Shown piece after piece: positions 41,798 to 51,438 of a DNA stretch of 64,000 nucleotides (position 1 is the first letter of the stretch; the number at the start of each line of letters is the position of its first letter). The position numbers and the translations under genes were made by a program. The DNA is from Solimonas flava DSM 18980 (lineage in GTDB: Bacteria; Pseudomonadota; Gammaproteobacteria; Nevskiales; Nevskiaceae), in contig NZ_AUFV01000003.1 of the NCBI RefSeq assembly GCF_000426685.1, positions 186,001 to 250,000 on the forward strand. The letters are read 5' to 3'. Under the pieces are notes generated by a model that was not told where the DNA came from, made no database searches, and saw only the letters and a program-made list of their open reading frames with translations.

Positions 41798-43030
41798 ATG
41801 CGGATCACTTACGGCGTGATGGGCTACGGGCGTGGCCATGCCATGCGCACGATGTCCGTGCTGCCGGCGCTGCAGGCCGACCATGAGGTCACGGTGTTCG
41901 CCGGCGGCGACGCCTACGAGGTCCTCGCGCCACGCTTCCCGACGGTGCGCATCCCGACGATCGGCTACCAGTACAGCGCCGGCGGCACGCATTCGCTGCC
42001 GAAGACGGTCGCCCGCAACTTCGCGCCGATGCGTGATCTGCTGTTCGGCGGCGCCGGCGTCGCCCAGGTCGAGCGCGAGATGCAGACGCGCGGCATCGAG
42101 CTGGTGATCTCGGACTCCGAGGCCTGGACGCATCGCGTCGCGCAGAAGCTCGGCATCCCGCGCATCAGCTTCGATCACGTCGGCATCATCGCCTACTGCA
42201 AGCCGCACTTCCCGCCGGACCTGTGGACGCTCGGCATGCGCGACGCCTGGGGCTACCGCGCGCTGATGGGCGTGCCGGAGCGCATCCTGATCTCCAGCTT
42301 CTACCCGGCGATCCCGGCCTATCCGCAGGTCCGCATCGTCGGCCCGATGCTGCGCGACGAAGTCGTCGCCGAAACGCCCGAGGAAGGCGATTACCTGCTG
42401 GCCTACTTCAACAAGGGCGAGCATCAGTACCTGCCGCACGTCGATCGCGCACTGCGCGAGCTCGACTGCAAGGTGCGGGTCTACGGCACCGGCCTGCGCG
42501 GCGAGGACGAGAATCTCGAATTCCGCGCGCCGAGCGTGGCCGGCTTCGTGCGCGATCTGGCGCGCTGCCGCGCGGTGCTGTCGACCGCCGGCAACCAGCT
42601 GATCGGCGAGGCGATCCATTTCGGCAAGCCGGTGCTGGCGCTGCCCGAGCAGGCCTTCGAGCAGCGCCTCAACGCGCACATGATCGAGCGCATGGGCGTC
42701 GGCGCGCGCGGCGAGCTGATGCGGCTGACCCCCAGCGACGTCGACCGCTTCCTCGGCAACTACGCGTGGTACCGCTCGAACATGCGCGACCACGCCGGCG
42801 ACGGCCGCGCGCTGGCGATCGAGCATCTGCAGCGCGACATCGAGGCGATGGCGCCGCGCCGCCTGCCGGACGACGCGGCCGGCGGCGCGCGTGCGCGTCA
42901 GCAAGCGCGCCGAGGCCTGAGCGGCGGACCTCAGTCCGCCAGCCAGTTGTCGAGCAGGCGCCGCATCAGGCGGTTGTTCTGCGCGAAGGCGTCGAGCTCG
43001 CCGAGCACGCGCGCCGGCGACTGCACGTAG
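41798..43030 (+). CDS. Glycosyltransferase-like protein (MJ1255/VC2487 family)
   Basis: The protein starts MRITYGVMGYGRGHAMR, the glycine-rich UDP-sugar-transferase loop of the MJ1255 family. A second Rossmann domain shows STAGNQLIGEAIHFGKPVLALPEQAFEQRLNA near residue 270, as in MurG-like glycosyltransferases. The sugar and acceptor are unknown. The last 35 codons run into the convergent amidotransferase gene (overlap 42931-43030) and look unlike protein. In the neighbouring frame a TGA occurs at 42918, close to where the homologous part ends, so a late frameshift is possible. Confidence 0.8.
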   Translation: MRITYGVMGYGRGHAMRTMSVLPALQADHEVTVFAGGDAYEVLAPRFPTVRIPTIGYQYSAGGTHSLPKTVARNFAPMRDLLFGGAGVAQVEREMQTRGIELVISDSEAWTHRVAQKLGIPRISFDHVGIIAYCKPHFPPDLWTLGMRDAWGYRALMGVPERILISSFYPAIPAYPQVRIVGPMLRDEVVAETPEEGDYLLAYFNKGEHQYLPHVDRALRELDCKVRVYGTGLRGEDENLEFRAPSVAGFVRDLARCRAVLSTAGNQLIGEAIHFGKPVLALPEQAFEQRLNAHMIERMGVGARGELMRLTPSDVDRFLGNYAWYRSNMRDHAGDGRALAIEHLQRDIEAMAPRRLPDDAAGGARARQQARRGLSGGPQSASQLSSRRRIRRLFCAKASSSPSTRAGDCT

Positions 43031-43625
43031 CGCGCCGGCGCCGGCGTCTCGTGCTCGAACCAGACGCGGGCGTCGGCCGCCGTCACTTCGAGATGGAACT
43101 GGATCGCCGCGACTTTCGCCCCGCTCGCCGTACGCAGCGCAAAGGCCTGGTTGGCGCAGGCTTCGCTGTGCATCAGGCGGCGCGCGCCGGCCGGGATCGC
43201 GAAGGTATCGCCGTGCCAGTGGAACGCGCGGAAGCGCTCGGGAAAACCGGCGAAGGCCCAGCTCTGCGCCGCCTCCGGCGCCAGCGCCACGTCGAACCAG
43301 CCGATCTCGGCCTGCGCGTTGCGCGTGGTCGGCGCGCCGAGCACGTCGGCGACCAGCTGCGCGCCGAGACAGATGCCGAGCACCGGCCGGCCGGCGTCGA
43401 TGGCGGCGCCGATCGCCGCCTTCTCGGCGCGCAGCCACGGATAGGCCACGTCCTCGTAAATATTCATCGGCCCGCCCATGACCAGCAGCGCGTCATAGGT
43501 CTCCGGCCCCGGCGGCGTCTCGCCGGCATAGAAGCGCGTGGCGCTCAGGCGGTGGCCGCGCCCGGCCAGCGCCGGGGCGATGCAGCCGAAATCCTCGAAG
43601 TCGACGTGACGGAAGCCGTGCACCC

Positions 43626-43629
<4 letters not shown>
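42931..43629 (-). CDS. Class I glutamine amidotransferase-like protein
   Basis: The 232-residue protein has the glutaminase triad of the GuaA-type class: nucleophile Cys87 in LGICLGAQ, then His179 and Glu181 in QFHLEVT. It also has the GGPMNIYED loop near residue 52. It lacks a synthetase domain, so like similar free-standing proteins its acceptor is unknown. The GTG start overlaps the msrB stop (GTGA), so the two are translationally coupled. A second GTG two codons later is a possible alternative. Confidence 0.85.
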
Positions 43630-44021
<392 letters not shown>

Positions 44022-44114
44022 GTCATCCGTCCTTCATCTCGGCGGTTCATCGTGGCAGCGCCTGGGCTCGTGGCCCGGCTCTCAACCGTATTCCCATCGC
44101 GGGATCTTCCCCGA

Positions 44115-44136
44115 CCCAGCTCCGGCTGGGTTTTTT
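44115..44136 (+). terminator. Orphan plus-strand intrinsic terminator
   Basis: CCCAGC-TCCG-GCTGGG followed by six T forms a clean intrinsic terminator. It lies between the msrB start (minus) and the YhhN start (plus), so no annotated plus-strand gene ends here. It would terminate a short transcript started in the 44022-44114 region, such as a leader or a small RNA. Confidence 0.75.
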
Positions 44137-44224
44137 CTGGGCGTCGCGGCGACTACTCTAGCGGCCGCCCGGATCGCGCCGCGAACGCGGGCGCCATTAG
44201 AACAAACCTCCGGGGAATCCTGCC

Positions 44225-44866
44225 GTGCTGCCTGTCCTGCTCGCCGCCATCGCGCTGTGCGCCGTCGCCGCCATCGTCTCCGACTGGAATGAGGCGCGCA
44301 CGCCGTTGTTCAAGGTACTCAAGCCGCTGACCACGATCCTGATCGCGGCGCTGGCCTGGAGCGCGCCGGAGAGCGGCTACCGCGACGGCCTGCTGCTGGC
44401 GCTGGGCCTGTCGCTGCTCGGCGATATCGCGCTGATGTACGAATCGAACGGCGCGTTCCTGGCCGGCCTCGGCAGCTTTCTGCTCGCACACCTGGTCTTC
44501 ATGCTCGCGTTCCTGCACGGCGTCGGGCACTACACGCCGCCGCTGTGGGCGGCCGCCTTCGTACTGTACGGCGTCGCGCTCGGCACCATCCTCGTGCGCC
44601 GCGCCGACGCGCCGCTGCGCGTGCCGGTCGTGATCTACGCGCTGGTGCTGACCGGCATGGCGCTCACCGCGCTGCTGCGCTGGCAGGCGCTCGGCGGCGT
44701 CACCGGCGGCTATGCGCTGCTCGGCGCCGCGCTGTTCGTGCTGTCCGATTCGGCGCTCGGCATCCGCCGTTTCGTCGGCCGCTACCGCGGCGCGCAGGGC
44801 CTGATCCTCAGCACCTACTGGGGCGGCATCGCCTGCATCGCCTGGTCGGCGCAGGGCGCCGGCTGA
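44225..44866 (+). CDS. YhhN/TMEM86-family membrane protein (lysoplasmalogenase-like)
   Basis: The 213-residue protein has seven to eight predicted helices and the YhhN motifs KPLTTILIAAL (about 33-43), GLSLLGDIALMY (about 61-72, with the conserved Asp) and a SDSALGIRRF block near residue 175. Eukaryotic TMEM86B is a lysoplasmalogenase, and the bacterial activity is inferred from that family. The GTG start follows a weak GGGGAA site. A terminator-like hairpin lies 90 bases upstream and could attenuate it. Confidence 0.85.
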   Translation: MLPVLLAAIALCAVAAIVSDWNEARTPLFKVLKPLTTILIAALAWSAPESGYRDGLLLALGLSLLGDIALMYESNGAFLAGLGSFLLAHLVFMLAFLHGVGHYTPPLWAAAFVLYGVALGTILVRRADAPLRVPVVIYALVLTGMALTALLRWQALGGVTGGYALLGAALFVLSDSALGIRRFVGRYRGAQGLILSTYWGGIACIAWSAQGAG

Positions 44867-44981
44867 CGGCGAACGCGGGGGCGCTGCCGCATCCGTCGGG
44901 CGTGACTGGGGGAATTTCCGGCTGCGGATGCGGTCAAGGGATCGTTACAGTCCCCACTTTCCCGATGATGGAGTTCCTGCG

Positions 44982-47045
44982 ATGCGTGTATTCGTGCTCG
45001 GCGCCGTGAGTGCCGTCCTCGGCGCCAGCCTGCTCGGCGCCTGCGGCAAATCCTCGCAGGCGCCGGCGGCGCCGGCCAGCGTCGACCAGAAGGCCCTGGG
45101 CTCCGGTATCGAGACCGCCAACTTCGATCCGCAGGTGCGCGCCCAGGACGACTTCTACCGCCACATCAACGGCACCTGGCTGAAGAAGACCGAGATCCCG
45201 GCCGACAAGTCGAACTACGGCGCCTTCACCAAGCTCGCCGACGACGCCCAGCTGCACCTGCGCGAGATCATCGAAGCCGCCGCCGCCAACCCGGACAAGA
45301 AGCCGGGTTCGGACGAGCAGAAGACCGGCGACTTCTACGCCGCGTTCATGGACGAAGCCCGCGCCGACACGCTGGGCCTGCAGCCGCTCGAAGGCGAGCT
45401 GGCGACCATCGCCGCCCTCAAGGACCGGAAGGAGCTGCCGGCGCTGCTGGCGCACCTGGAGACGATCGGCGTGCCGACCTTCCCCGGCTACATCGAGCCG
45501 GACGCGAAGGACTCCAAGCAGTACATCGTCTACCTGAGCCAGGGCGGCACGCAGCTGCCGGACCGCGACTACTACCTCGAAAAGGGCGACAAGTTCGAGG
45601 CGATCCGCAAGGCGTACGTGGCGCACATCGAGAAGATGCTGACGCTCGCCAAGCTGCCGGACGCGGCGAAGAGCGCCAAGGCGATCATGGCGCTGGAGAC
45701 CCGGCTCGCCGAGGCGCAGTGGACGCAAGTCGCCTCGCGCGACGCCGAGAACACCTACAACAAGGTCGCCTTCGCCGATCTCGCCAAGCTGACGCCGGGC
45801 TTCGACTGGACAGCCTTCATCGACGGCACCGGCATCGGCAAGTCGCCGGGCCTGATCATCAGCCAGCCGAGCTTCTTCAGCGCCTGGGACAAGATCATCG
45901 GCGCCACCGCGCTGCCGACGCTGAAGGTCTACCTGCAGTGGCAGCTGCTGACGAATTACGCGCCGTACCTGTCGCAGCCCTTCGTCGACGAGAACTTCGC
46001 GTTCTTCGCCGGCACGCTCAACGGCGTCAAGGAAAACCAGCCGCGCTGGAAGCGCGGCGTCGAGGCGACCGAAGGCGCGCTCGGCGAGGTGCTCGGCCGC
46101 CTCTACGTCGCCAAGTACTTCCCGCCCGAGGCCAAGGCGCGCATGGAAGCGCTGGTGCAGAACCTGCTGAAGGCCTACCAGCAGAGCATCCAGTCGCTCG
46201 ACTGGATGACCGAGACGACCAAGCAGAAAGCGCTCGCCAAGCTCGCGACCTTCGATCCGAAGATCGGCTATCCGAAAAAGTGGAAGGACTACTCGGCGCT
46301 CGAAGTGAAAGCCGATGATCTGGTCGGCAACGTCATGCGCTCGCACCTCGTCGAGCATCATCGCGAGACGGCCAAGCTCGGCGGCCCGATCGATCGCGAC
46401 GAGTGGGGCATGACGCCGCAGACGGTCAACGCCTACTACAACCCGCTGAAGAACGAGATCGTGTTCCCGGCCGCGATCCTGCAGCCGCCGTTCTTCGACA
46501 TGAACGCCGACGACGCGGTGAACTACGGCGGCATCGGCGCGGTGATCGGCCACGAGATCGGCCACGGCTTCGACGATCAGGGCAGCAAGTTCGACGGCGA
46601 CGGCAACCTCAAGAGCTGGTGGACCGACGAGGACCGCAAGAACTTCGAGGCGCGCACGAAGGCGCTGATCGCCCAGTACGACGCCTACGAGCCGCTGCCG
46701 GGCCAGCACCTGCAGGGCGCCTTCACGATCGGCGAGAACATCGGCGACCTCGGCGGCCTGTCGATCGCCTACCAGGCCTACCAGCTGTCGCTGAACGGCC
46801 GGCCGGCGCCGGTGCTCGACGGCTTCACCGGCGACCAGCGCTTCTTCATCGGCTGGGCCCAGGTCTGGCGCCGCAAGTACACCGACCAGAACCTGCTGAA
46901 CCGCCTCAAGACCGATCCGCACTCGCCGTCCGAATTCCGCTGCAACGGTGTGGTCGTCAACGTGCCGGCGTTCTATCCGGCCTTCGACGTCAAACCCGGC
47001 GACAAGATGTATCTGGCCCCGGAAAAGCGCGTGAAGATCTGGTAA
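44982..47045 (+). CDS. M13-family metalloendopeptidase (neprilysin/PepO-like lipoprotein)
   Basis: The 687-residue peptidase has a lipoprotein signal (LLGAC, Cys21) and the M13 fold. The N-terminal peptidase domain has DDFYRHINGTW (about 50-60). The zinc motif HEIGHGFDD lies near 524, with the third ligand Glu in GENIGDLGG near 585. The family C-terminal tryptophan is present (KIW). NAYYNPLKNEIVFPAAILQPPF precedes the zinc site, as in relatives. It probably cleaves short peptides at the periplasm/outer membrane. A strong terminator follows. Confidence 0.95.
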   Translation: MRVFVLGAVSAVLGASLLGACGKSSQAPAAPASVDQKALGSGIETANFDPQVRAQDDFYRHINGTWLKKTEIPADKSNYGAFTKLADDAQLHLREIIEAAAANPDKKPGSDEQKTGDFYAAFMDEARADTLGLQPLEGELATIAALKDRKELPALLAHLETIGVPTFPGYIEPDAKDSKQYIVYLSQGGTQLPDRDYYLEKGDKFEAIRKAYVAHIEKMLTLAKLPDAAKSAKAIMALETRLAEAQWTQVASRDAENTYNKVAFADLAKLTPGFDWTAFIDGTGIGKSPGLIISQPSFFSAWDKIIGATALPTLKVYLQWQLLTNYAPYLSQPFVDENFAFFAGTLNGVKENQPRWKRGVEATEGALGEVLGRLYVAKYFPPEAKARMEALVQNLLKAYQQSIQSLDWMTETTKQKALAKLATFDPKIGYPKKWKDYSALEVKADDLVGNVMRSHLVEHHRETAKLGGPIDRDEWGMTPQTVNAYYNPLKNEIVFPAAILQPPFFDMNADDAVNYGGIGAVIGHEIGHGFDDQGSKFDGDGNLKSWWTDEDRKNFEARTKALIAQYDAYEPLPGQHLQGAFTIGENIGDLGGLSIAYQAYQLSLNGRPAPVLDGFTGDQRFFIGWAQVWRRKYTDQNLLNRLKTDPHSPSEFRCNGVVVNVPAFYPAFDVKPGDKMYLAPEKRVKIW

Positions 47046-47066
47046 CGGCGCGCAAAGCGTCATCCG

Positions 47067-47101
47067 AAGCCCGCGCTGCCGCCCGGCAGCGCGGGCTTTT
47101 T
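47067..47101 (+). terminator. Rho-independent terminator after the M13 peptidase gene
   Basis: AAGCCCGCGCTGCC and GGCAGCGCGGGCTT pair perfectly around GCCC and run into TTTTT, 21 bases after the stop. Confidence 0.9.
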
Positions 47102-47196
47102 CATGGCGTCATTTGCGCTCGGGCGGGCCCGCTCCGGATAATCCGGGCGTCTCCATTGCCTCGCGGCCCGCCGTGCATGCGGCCGGCCGCTCCTGA

Positions 47197-48522
47197 ATGA
47201 ACGATTTCGCGCTGACGCTGCTCGCGGTCCTGCTGGTCTTCATCAACGGCTTTTTCGTCGCCGCCGAATTCGCCATCGTCAAGTTGCGGCTGACGCGCGC
47301 CGAGGAACTGTCCGAGGAACGCGGTTTCCTCGGCCGCACGCTGTACAAGGTCCGCCACCGGCTCGACGCCTATCTGTCGGCCTGCCAGCTCGGCATCACG
47401 CTCGCCTCGCTCGGCCTCGGCTGGCTCGGCGAGCCGGCGTTCTCGCGCCTCGTCGAGCCGCTGCTGAGCGCGCTCGGGATCGAATCCGAGCAGGTGCTGC
47501 ACAGCGTGTCGTTCGCGATCGCGTTCGGCGTGATCTCGTTCCTGCACATCGTGCTCGGCGAGCTGGCGCCGAAGTCGATCGCGATCCGCCGCACCGAGGT
47601 GGTGTCGCTGTGGACGGCGCTGCCGCTGTTCCTGTTCTACTGGCTGATGTACCCGTTCATCGCCATCCTCAACGGCAGCGCCAACCTCGTGCTGCGCACG
47701 ATGCGCATGCAGCTGACCGAGGAAGGCGAGGAGCCGCACTCGGCCGACGAGATCCGCAAGCTGCTGCTCGCCAGCCACCGTCACGGCGAACTGGAAAGCG
47801 CGCAGGCGCAGGCGCTGTCGCATACGCTGGACCTGCCGGAGCTGACCGCCGGCGACCTCATGCGGCCGGTGTTCGACCTCGTCGCGATCGACATCCGCGA
47901 CGACATCCGCACCAAGCTCGCGCTGGTCGCCCAGCACCGCTACTCGCGCTACCCGGTCAAGGACAGCGAGCAGGACGACCGCTATCTCGGTCTGCTGCAT
48001 GTGCGCGATCTGGTGCCGGCGCTGCTCGACAACCCGAACCTCAGCGACCTGCAGCCGCTGCTGCGCGAGGTACCGATGGTGACCCGCGACGAACCGGCGC
48101 AGAAGCTGTTCCGGCGCTTCCGGCGCGGCCTGCCGCATCTGGCGCTGGTCACCGACGAGCTCGGCACGGTGATCGGCTTCATCACGCTCGAACACATCCT
48201 CGAAGCGATCTTCGGCAGCATCCAGGACGAGTTCCACCGCCGCAAGGAAGACTGGGTCGAGACCGGTCCGCATACCTACGAGGGTCCGGGCTGGCTGCCG
48301 ATCTACACGCTGGAGCGCATGATCGGCCGCGACATCGAGTCCGGCCACGCCGACACCATCGGCGGCCTGGTCATGCAGACGCTCGACCGCCTGCCGCAGC
48401 GCGGCGACGTGGTCGACGCCGACGGCCTGCAGATCGAAGTGCTGGAAGTCGCCGGTCCGCGCATCGAACGCCTGCGCGTGACCGCGCCGCCGCACGGCGA
48501 CGATCTCGAACACGAAGGCTGA
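47197..48522 (+). CDS. CorC/TlyC-type hemolysin-family membrane protein (CNNM + CBS)
   Basis: The 441-residue protein has an N-terminal DUF21/CNNM membrane domain (about 1-190) with four helices. Two CBS domains follow (about 205-330, including TAGDLMRPVFDLVAID), then a C-terminal CorC_HlyC domain (about 345-430). Members are implicated in Mg2+/Co2+ efflux, and the hemolysin name is historical. Start MNDFALTLLAVLLVFINGFFVAAEFAIVK is the family pattern with an intact PAE motif. Confidence 0.9.
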   Translation: MNDFALTLLAVLLVFINGFFVAAEFAIVKLRLTRAEELSEERGFLGRTLYKVRHRLDAYLSACQLGITLASLGLGWLGEPAFSRLVEPLLSALGIESEQVLHSVSFAIAFGVISFLHIVLGELAPKSIAIRRTEVVSLWTALPLFLFYWLMYPFIAILNGSANLVLRTMRMQLTEEGEEPHSADEIRKLLLASHRHGELESAQAQALSHTLDLPELTAGDLMRPVFDLVAIDIRDDIRTKLALVAQHRYSRYPVKDSEQDDRYLGLLHVRDLVPALLDNPNLSDLQPLLREVPMVTRDEPAQKLFRRFRRGLPHLALVTDELGTVIGFITLEHILEAIFGSIQDEFHRRKEDWVETGPHTYEGPGWLPIYTLERMIGRDIESGHADTIGGLVMQTLDRLPQRGDVVDADGLQIEVLEVAGPRIERLRVTAPPHGDDLEHEG

Positions 48523-48636
48523 GCGCCGCACGGCGGAAACGCTCTGTAACCATTTGCAACGACGGCTTGCACCCGCACGCGAACACGTGCGAGGTAGCCG
48601 CTGTCACTGAGCCGCCGCCCCGCACCCGAGACCCGC

Positions 48637-48903
48637 ATGAACGCCCGATACTGCGCCACCGCCCTGCTGCTGCTGACCGCAACCGTCCACGCCGAACCGG
48701 AAGGCAAGGCGCCGGAACCGCCCGCCGAGGCCTACGCGGCCTGCGCCGGCCGCAACGCCGGCGACCTGGTCAGCTTCACGACCAAGGAGCACACCATCGA
48801 AGGCGTCTGCGAGAAGCACGGCGGGCGCCTGGCGCTGCGGCCGTCGGCGCCGCCGCCGGACGGACGGCCGGCGCTGCCGGGTCACGCCGCACCGGAGCGC
48901 TGA
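48637..48903 (+). CDS. Small secreted protein of unknown function
   Basis: The 88-residue product has a signal peptide (cleavage after VHA). A conserved-looking core follows, EAYAACAGRNAGDLVSFTTKEHTIEGVCEKHGGRLALRP, with two cysteines, and then a proline-rich tail. Small periplasmic proteins with AYAACAGK and a second cysteine 22 residues on are common in proteobacteria without assigned role. No strong ribosome site was seen before the ATG; it stands alone between the CorC-type gene and a convergent ABC-F gene. Confidence 0.65.
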   Translation: MNARYCATALLLLTATVHAEPEGKAPEPPAEAYAACAGRNAGDLVSFTTKEHTIEGVCEKHGGRLALRPSAPPPDGRPALPGHAAPER

Positions 48904-48907
48904 GCGC

Positions 48908-50545
48908 TCAGCCCCGCGCGGCGTGCGGCCACGGCGTCATCGCCCAGCCGCCGGCCGAGCGCTGCAGCCGTGTGTCGAGCCCGAGGCCGTCGAGCAGCGC
49001 GGCGTCGTGCGAGACCACCAGCAGCGCGCCCGGATACTGACGCAGCATCGCGGCGAGCGCCTGGCGCGCCGCCAGATCGAGATGACGGTCCGGCTCGTCG
49101 AGCAGCAGCAGCTGCGGCGCCGGCTCGGCGTACAGCGCGAGCGCCAAGGCCGCCTTCACACGCTCGCCGCCGCTGAGCGCAGCCGCGGGCTGGACGACGC
49201 GCGCGGCGTCGAGCCCGAGCAGCGCCAGCCGCGTGCGCAGCTCGCCGTCGGCCAGTCGCGCGTTCGCGACCCGCAGCTGCTCGAACACCGAGCGCCCGGC
49301 GTCGAGACCCGACAGCGTCTGGTCGAGGTACGCGCCGGGCACGCGCAGCGCGCGCACGCCGGCCAGCGGCGCAAGGCGTCCGGCGAGAACCTGCAGCAGC
49401 GTCGACTTGCCGCTGCCGTTGGCGCCGATGAGGCCGATGCGCTGGCCGGCGCGGATGCACAGCTCGATGCGCCGGGCGGCGCCGGCCAGATACGGCAGCT
49501 CGACCGCGCGCAGCTCGGCGATGCGGCCGGCGCCGGCGCCGCCGGCGTCCGGCGCGAACAACAGCACCGGGGCCGCCGCCTCGACCTGCGCCGCCGCCTC
49601 GCGCACGCGCTGCGCGAGATCGGCCTGCCGGGCCTGCCGCTGCGCGCGGTGGCGGCCGGCGCTGGCCTCGCTGCGCTGACGGCGCAGGCCGAGCAGGATC
49701 GGCGCCTGATTCTCGGTCGCCGCCTGTCTGGCGCCGCGCGCCGCGCGGTGTTCGAGCCGTTCGCGTTGCGCGCTGATCTCCCGCTCGCCGCGCCGGCGCT
49801 CGTGCTGGCGGCGCGCCAGCTCGGCCTGCGCCAGCGCGTGCTCGTCGGCGCGGGTCTGCCGGTAGAACGCGTAGTCGCCGCCGTAGCGGTGCAGGCCCAG
49901 CGCGGACAGCTCGACGATGCCCTCCATCGCCTGCAACAGCGCGCCGTCGTGGCTGATCAGGATCAGGCCGCCGGACCAGCGCTGCAGCCAGGCGCCCAGA
50001 CGCTGGCGACGCACGCCGTCGAGATCATTGCCGGGCTCGTCGAGGATCAGCAGCTCGGCACCCGACAGGCGCGCCCCGATCAGCGCGACGCTGGCGCGCT
50101 CGCCGCCGCTGAGCCGCGCCGCCGGCGTGTCGGCGTCGAGATGCGCGAGCCCGTCGTCGACGAGCGCCTGGCGCAGCTGCGCGCGCAGGTCCCAACGGTC
50201 GGCCAGCGCCTCGAAGTCCTCGCTGCGGCTACTGCCGGCCTCGATGCGGCGCAGCGCCTCGAACGCGCCGTGCAGACCGGCCAGCCCGGCGACGGTCTGC
50301 GCCGGCGGTACGTCGATCTGCTGGCTGAGATAGTGGATGCGGCCGCGGCGCTCGACACGGCCCTGCGTCGGCGCCAGCGCGCCGGCGAGCAGGCGCGCCA
50401 GCACCGATTTGCCGATGCCATTGCGGCCGACCAGGCCAGTGCGGCGCGCGTCGAAATGCTCGTGCAGCCCGTCGAACAGCGGCCGGCCGTCCGGCAGCCG
50501 GTACGAAACGCCGTGCAGCGTGATGGAAGCGTGCGAAGTGCCCAT
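48908..50545 (-). CDS. ABC-F family ATPase (ribosome-associated type)
   Basis: The 545-residue protein has two ABC cassettes with no membrane domain. Walker A motifs are GRNGIGKS near 40 and GANGSGKS near 357. LSGGE signatures lie near 145 and 450, with an arginine-rich linker (about 230-300). The two Walker B ends read DEPGNDLD and DEPDRHLD rather than the usual DEPTNHLD of EttA/Uup. Family members modulate translation or give antibiotic protection; this subgroup is not assigned. Confidence 0.85.
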   Translation of the reverse strand: MGTSHASITLHGVSYRLPDGRPLFDGLHEHFDARRTGLVGRNGIGKSVLARLLAGALAPTQGRVERRGRIHYLSQQIDVPPAQTVAGLAGLHGAFEALRRIEAGSSRSEDFEALADRWDLRAQLRQALVDDGLAHLDADTPAARLSGGERASVALIGARLSGAELLILDEPGNDLDGVRRQRLGAWLQRWSGGLILISHDGALLQAMEGIVELSALGLHRYGGDYAFYRQTRADEHALAQAELARRQHERRRGEREISAQRERLEHRAARGARQAATENQAPILLGLRRQRSEASAGRHRAQRQARQADLAQRVREAAAQVEAAAPVLLFAPDAGGAGAGRIAELRAVELPYLAGAARRIELCIRAGQRIGLIGANGSGKSTLLQVLAGRLAPLAGVRALRVPGAYLDQTLSGLDAGRSVFEQLRVANARLADGELRTRLALLGLDAARVVQPAAALSGGERVKAALALALYAEPAPQLLLLDEPDRHLDLAARQALAAMLRQYPGALLVVSHDAALLDGLGLDTRLQRSAGGWAMTPWPHAARG

Positions 50546-50893
50546 GCGATGTCCTCGAAACCCGTGCCGGCCACGCAGGCGCGTGGCGCGAATGCAGCCG
50601 TCATGGCGACGGCGGGGGCTTCAGAGGAGCATCGGACCAATCTCCGGCGGGGGCGCGAATGGGGCACGCGCAGTATGCCGCGCGCCGGCCGGCGCCGCGA
50701 CGGGGGCAGCGCCCGCACGAGGCGCGCCGGCCAAGCCTTCGCGACGCGGCCGCGCGGTGCGTCGTCCGGGAAGGTCTGCATCGCTGCGTCGCACCTGGCC
50801 GCGCGGACGCCGTGGCGATCCCCAGACGCCCCTGGCGTCGGGCGTCGCCGGCGGCGCCTCGCCACGACGGGGCATGAACTTCTTCGGGGGCGC
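50546..50893. other. 348-bp gap without a recognisable gene
   Basis: Between the ABC-F start and the end of the alkyltransferase-like gene. It is GC-rich and open in several frames, but none shows a ribosome site, family-like sequence or signal peptide. I see no hairpin with a T-run. Confidence 0.4.
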
Positions 50894-51325
50894 CTAGTCG
50901 AGCACCGGCGCGTCGCCGCGCGGACGCCAGCGGCAGCGCTCGAAATCGACGCGGCCGCGCGCGTCGAAGATCACGCCCTCGGCTTCGAGGCGGCGGCGCT
51001 GCTCGCGCTGGCCGGCCTCGCCGGGCAGTGACGAACGTCCGGACGCGCTGATGACGCGGTACCACGGCAGGTCCATGCCGTCCGGCACGTGGCGCAGCGC
51101 CTGCGCGGTGAGACGCGGCTGCCGCGCGAAGCCGGCGAGATCGGCGACCTGCCCGTAGGTCGCGACCCTGCCGCGCGGGATGCGGCGGATCGTCGCCCAG
51201 ATCGCGGCGTGGCGTTCGGCGAGCGTCAGCGGCGGCGCGAGTGCGGCGCGCGACGCCGGCGCTGTCGCGGGCCGCAGCGGACCGGCCGCGCGCGGACCGG
51301 CTTTACGAGGGACGGTTTTCGACAT
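50894..51325 (-). CDS. Alkyltransferase-like (ATL) DNA-base-flipping protein
   Basis: The 143-residue protein matches the DNA-binding domain of O6-alkylguanine transferases. The helix-turn-helix IPRGRVATYGQVADLAG is present (about 49-65). At the active site, where the transferases have PCHR, this protein has PWYRV (Trp88 for the alkyl-accepting Cys). ATL proteins bind alkylated guanine and recruit nucleotide excision repair instead of removing the alkyl group. The ATG at 51325 begins the family-like region after a basic N-terminal tail. Confidence 0.9.
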   Translation of the reverse strand: MSKTVPRKAGPRAAGPLRPATAPASRAALAPPLTLAERHAAIWATIRRIPRGRVATYGQVADLAGFARQPRLTAQALRHVPDGMDLPWYRVISASGRSSLPGEAGQREQRRRLEAEGVIFDARGRVDFERCRWRPRGDAPVLD

Positions 51326-51438
51326 GCGCGCAGCTTGCCGCAGCGCCCGGCGGGCGAAAAGGCCGCGGCCGGGCCTGCGCCCGGCGCCGCTCTGTTTCCC
51401 CCACGCTTCCCCAACCGCAATGCCGATGCGACCTTCGC

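Noticed and set aside
44030-44136. Possible signal-recognition-particle RNA or tRNA upstream of YhhN
   Set aside because: No cloverleaf, no CCA end and no 4.5S core motif is visible; only the terminator is clear.
50337-50897. Open frame of 186 codons in the gap after the ABC-F gene
   Set aside because: Mostly arginine-rich and antisense to the ABC-F start; no homologue-like features.
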